NCBI GenBank assembly: GCA_013202335.1
Contig: JABMQR010000115.1
Coordinates: forward strand, 1-6,665
Direction: 5' to 3'
Length of the DNA stretch: 6,665 bases
Origin: Bacteroidota bacterium
GTDB lineage: Bacteria > Spirochaetota > Spirochaetia > JABMQR01
Shown here: one piece after another, positions 5,625 to 6,665 of the stretch
How positions within the stretch are numbered: position 1 is the stretch's first letter
Layout: each line of letters opens with the position of its first letter
Notes under the pieces: generated by a model
The model's database searches: none
What the model saw: only the letters and a program-made list of their open reading frames with translations
What the model was told of the DNA's origin: nothing
Position numbers and translations under genes: made by a program

Positions 5625-6527
5625 ATGGAAAGACAGATAATTACTATAGATGAAGAGCGTTGTAACGGCTGCGGAGCCTGTGTGCCGGATTGCCCTGAGG
5701 GAGCTTTGCGGATTATAGATGGGAAAGCCCGCCTTGTGGGTGATTTGTTTTGTGACGGTCTTGGTGCCTGTCTGGGTGCTTGCCCTGAAGATGCCATTCA
5801 TGTAGAGGTTCGGGAAGCTGATCCCTATAATGAGCGGATTGTTATGGAAGAAAATATTATTCCCAAAGGGGAAAATACTATACGGGCACATCTGTCACAC
5901 CTGAAAGATCATGGTGCTGATACCTTTTTACAGGAAGCGATTGATACTCTGAAAGATACAGATGCCCGGCTCTATGCAATTTTTAACAAAGAGATTTATG
6001 GTGAACCAGAACCAGTTGAAGAGGAGCAATCAATGAATAATCATGAACATAATCACGGCGGCGGTGGATGTCCGGGAAGTCTTGCACGCTCATTTGGAGA
6101 GCCGGCAAAGGCAGCAGCACAGCAAACAGGAGATATTCCTTCTGAACTTCAGCATTGGCCTGTACAGATGCATCTTGTGAATCCTGTTTCACCACATTTT
6201 CGGGAATCAGACTTTTTACTTGCAGCTGATTGTACCGCATTCAGCATGGGCGGGATTCATCCTGAATTAATTAAAAGTCATACTCTGGGTATTGCCTGCC
6301 CGAAACTGGACAATGGACTGGAAATATATCGGGACAAAATAGTCAAACTTATTGATGAAGCAGAGATAAACACCCTTACCGTTGCGGTAATGGAAGTGCC
6401 CTGCTGCAGTGGGTTGTTGAATATTGCTGTAGATTCAGTGAAGGCAGCAAAGAGAAAAATTCCGGTAAAATATATCAAAATAAGTATTAAGGGTGAGGTT
6501 CTGCAGGAACAGTGGTTGGCTGTTTAG
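5625..6527 (+). CDS. Ferredoxin-like Fe-S protein with conserved Cys-rich C-terminal domain
   Basis: This 300-residue protein starts with a dicluster ferredoxin domain. C13, C16, C19 and C23 form CxxCxxCxxxCP. The second motif has C43, C49 and C53 with Leu at 46, where the middle cysteine would be, so the second cluster may be [3Fe-4S] or use another ligand. A charged linker (about 75-135) leads to a His/Gly-rich HEHNHGGGGCPGS (140-152). The C-terminal domain (about 165-300) holds LAADCTAF (C203), IACPKLD (C225) and MEVPCCSG (C260, C261). This layout belongs to an Fe-S protein family widespread in anaerobes, often near CRP/FNR or hcp genes. Electron transfer is likely, the reaction unknown. 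The start is supported by AGGAG (5612-5616) 8 nt upstream. The last codons lie in the first unit of a tandem repeat. It could be called frdX-like by context, but that is uncertain. Confidence 0.85.
   Translation: MERQIITIDEERCNGCGACVPDCPEGALRIIDGKARLVGDLFCDGLGACLGACPEDAIHVEVREADPYNERIVMEENIIPKGENTIRAHLSHLKDHGADTFLQEAIDTLKDTDARLYAIFNKEIYGEPEPVEEEQSMNNHEHNHGGGGCPGSLARSFGEPAKAAAQQTGDIPSELQHWPVQMHLVNPVSPHFRESDFLLAADCTAFSMGGIHPELIKSHTLGIACPKLDNGLEIYRDKIVKLIDEAEINTLTVAVMEVPCCSGLLNIAVDSVKAAKRKIPVKYIKISIKGEVLQEQWLAV
6021..6035 (+). promoter_or_regulatory. Strong internal ribosome site and in-frame ATG within the Fe-S gene
   Basis: GAGGAG (6021-6026) stands 6 nt before ATG 6033, codon 137 of the gene, immediately before the His-rich HEHNHGGGGC segment. 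Initiation here would give a 164-residue protein with only the Cys-rich C-terminal domain. The bases also encode Glu residues of an acidic linker, so the match may be chance. Confidence 0.4.
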
Positions 6528-6665
6528 TAAAACAGAAGATGGCTGTTTAGTAAAACAGAAGATGGCTGTTTAGTAAAACAGAAGATGGCTGTTTAGTAAA
6601 ACAGAAGATGGCTGTTTAGTAAAACAGAAGATGGCTGTTTAGTAAAACAGAAGATGGCTGTTTAG
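6518..6665. repeat. Perfect 23-bp tandem repeat array, cut by the window end
   Basis: Six complete identical 23-bp units start at 6518, 6541, 6564, 6587, 6610 and 6633, and 10 bases of a seventh start at 6656. Each unit contains CTGTTTAGTAAAACAG, an inverted repeat with 6-bp arms and 4-nt spacer. Successive copies of it are joined by the 7-bp linker AAGATGG. The first unit supplies the last two codons and the TAG stop of the Fe-S gene. No differences between copies are seen. A diverged partial copy (7 of 10 matches, 6508-6517) precedes it inside the gene, which suggests the array grew from the gene's 3' end. An assembly artefact at a contig edge is possible. Confidence 0.9.

Noticed and set aside
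5142..5891. Several open frames of 78-140 codons on the minus strand over the CRP/FNR and Fe-S genes, plus one on the plus strand
   Set aside because: They are shadows in other frames of clearly coding sequence and show no domain of their own.
6520..6535. Repeat core as further copies of the 5551-5566 operator
   Set aside because: Both are 6-4-6 palindromes, but the arms differ (CTGTTT against TGTAAC) and the TGT-ACA distance is 14 instead of 16 bp, so the same protein is unlikely to bind both.
6518..6665. CRISPR array
   Set aside because: The units are directly adjacent with no unique spacers, and no cas gene is present.

Overview
The window looks like chromosome of a strictly anaerobic, fermentative bacterium. 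It carries the end of an [FeFe]-hydrogenase catalytic subunit, a CRP/FNR-type regulator and an iron-sulfur protein of a family common in anaerobes. Base composition is moderately AT-rich, and Shine-Dalgarno sites are ordinary (GGAG/AGGAG). The protein style would fit a spirochaete or a clostridium-like organism. That placement is an impression; nothing in the window proves it.

Layout, left to right: (1) 2-550, + strand, the last 182 codons of an [FeFe] hydrogenase whose 5' part lies outside the window. (2) 582-2512, an apparently intact IS1182-type insertion sequence with matching 17-bp terminal inverted repeats, a likely 4-bp TTTT target duplication, hairpins at both ends and one transposase gene on the minus strand (773-2359). 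It sits 31 bp after the hydrogenase stop codon, so it interrupts intergenic DNA and no gene. (3) 2513-2729, the rest of that intergenic region, with a perfect 31-bp palindrome and a promoter framed by a 14-bp inverted repeat. (4) 2730-5555, three same-strand genes: a DUF1638-like protein of unknown function, a PIN-PhoH ATPase/RNase-type protein, and a CRP/FNR-family regulator. The last two overlap by ATGA and are probably translationally coupled. (5) 5625-6527, a ferredoxin-like protein with a conserved cysteine-rich C-terminal domain, behind its own promoter region. (6) 6518-6665, a perfect 23-bp tandem repeat that starts inside the last codons of that gene and runs off the window end.

How the parts may fit together: a perfect CRP-geometry palindrome (TGTAA-N6-TTACA) overlaps the stop codon of the CRP/FNR gene. 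It is centred about 41.5 bp before the start point predicted for the iron-sulfur gene. This is the class II activator position, so the simplest reading is that the regulator controls the gene next to it. CRP/FNR regulators of the HcpR type, next to ferredoxin-like genes and linked to nitrosative or redox stress, are the nearest known parallel, but no hcp gene is visible here. The most unusual items are the terminal 23-bp array, the operator at the stop codon, a strong internal ribosome site in the iron-sulfur gene, and the large palindromes in the intergenic region.
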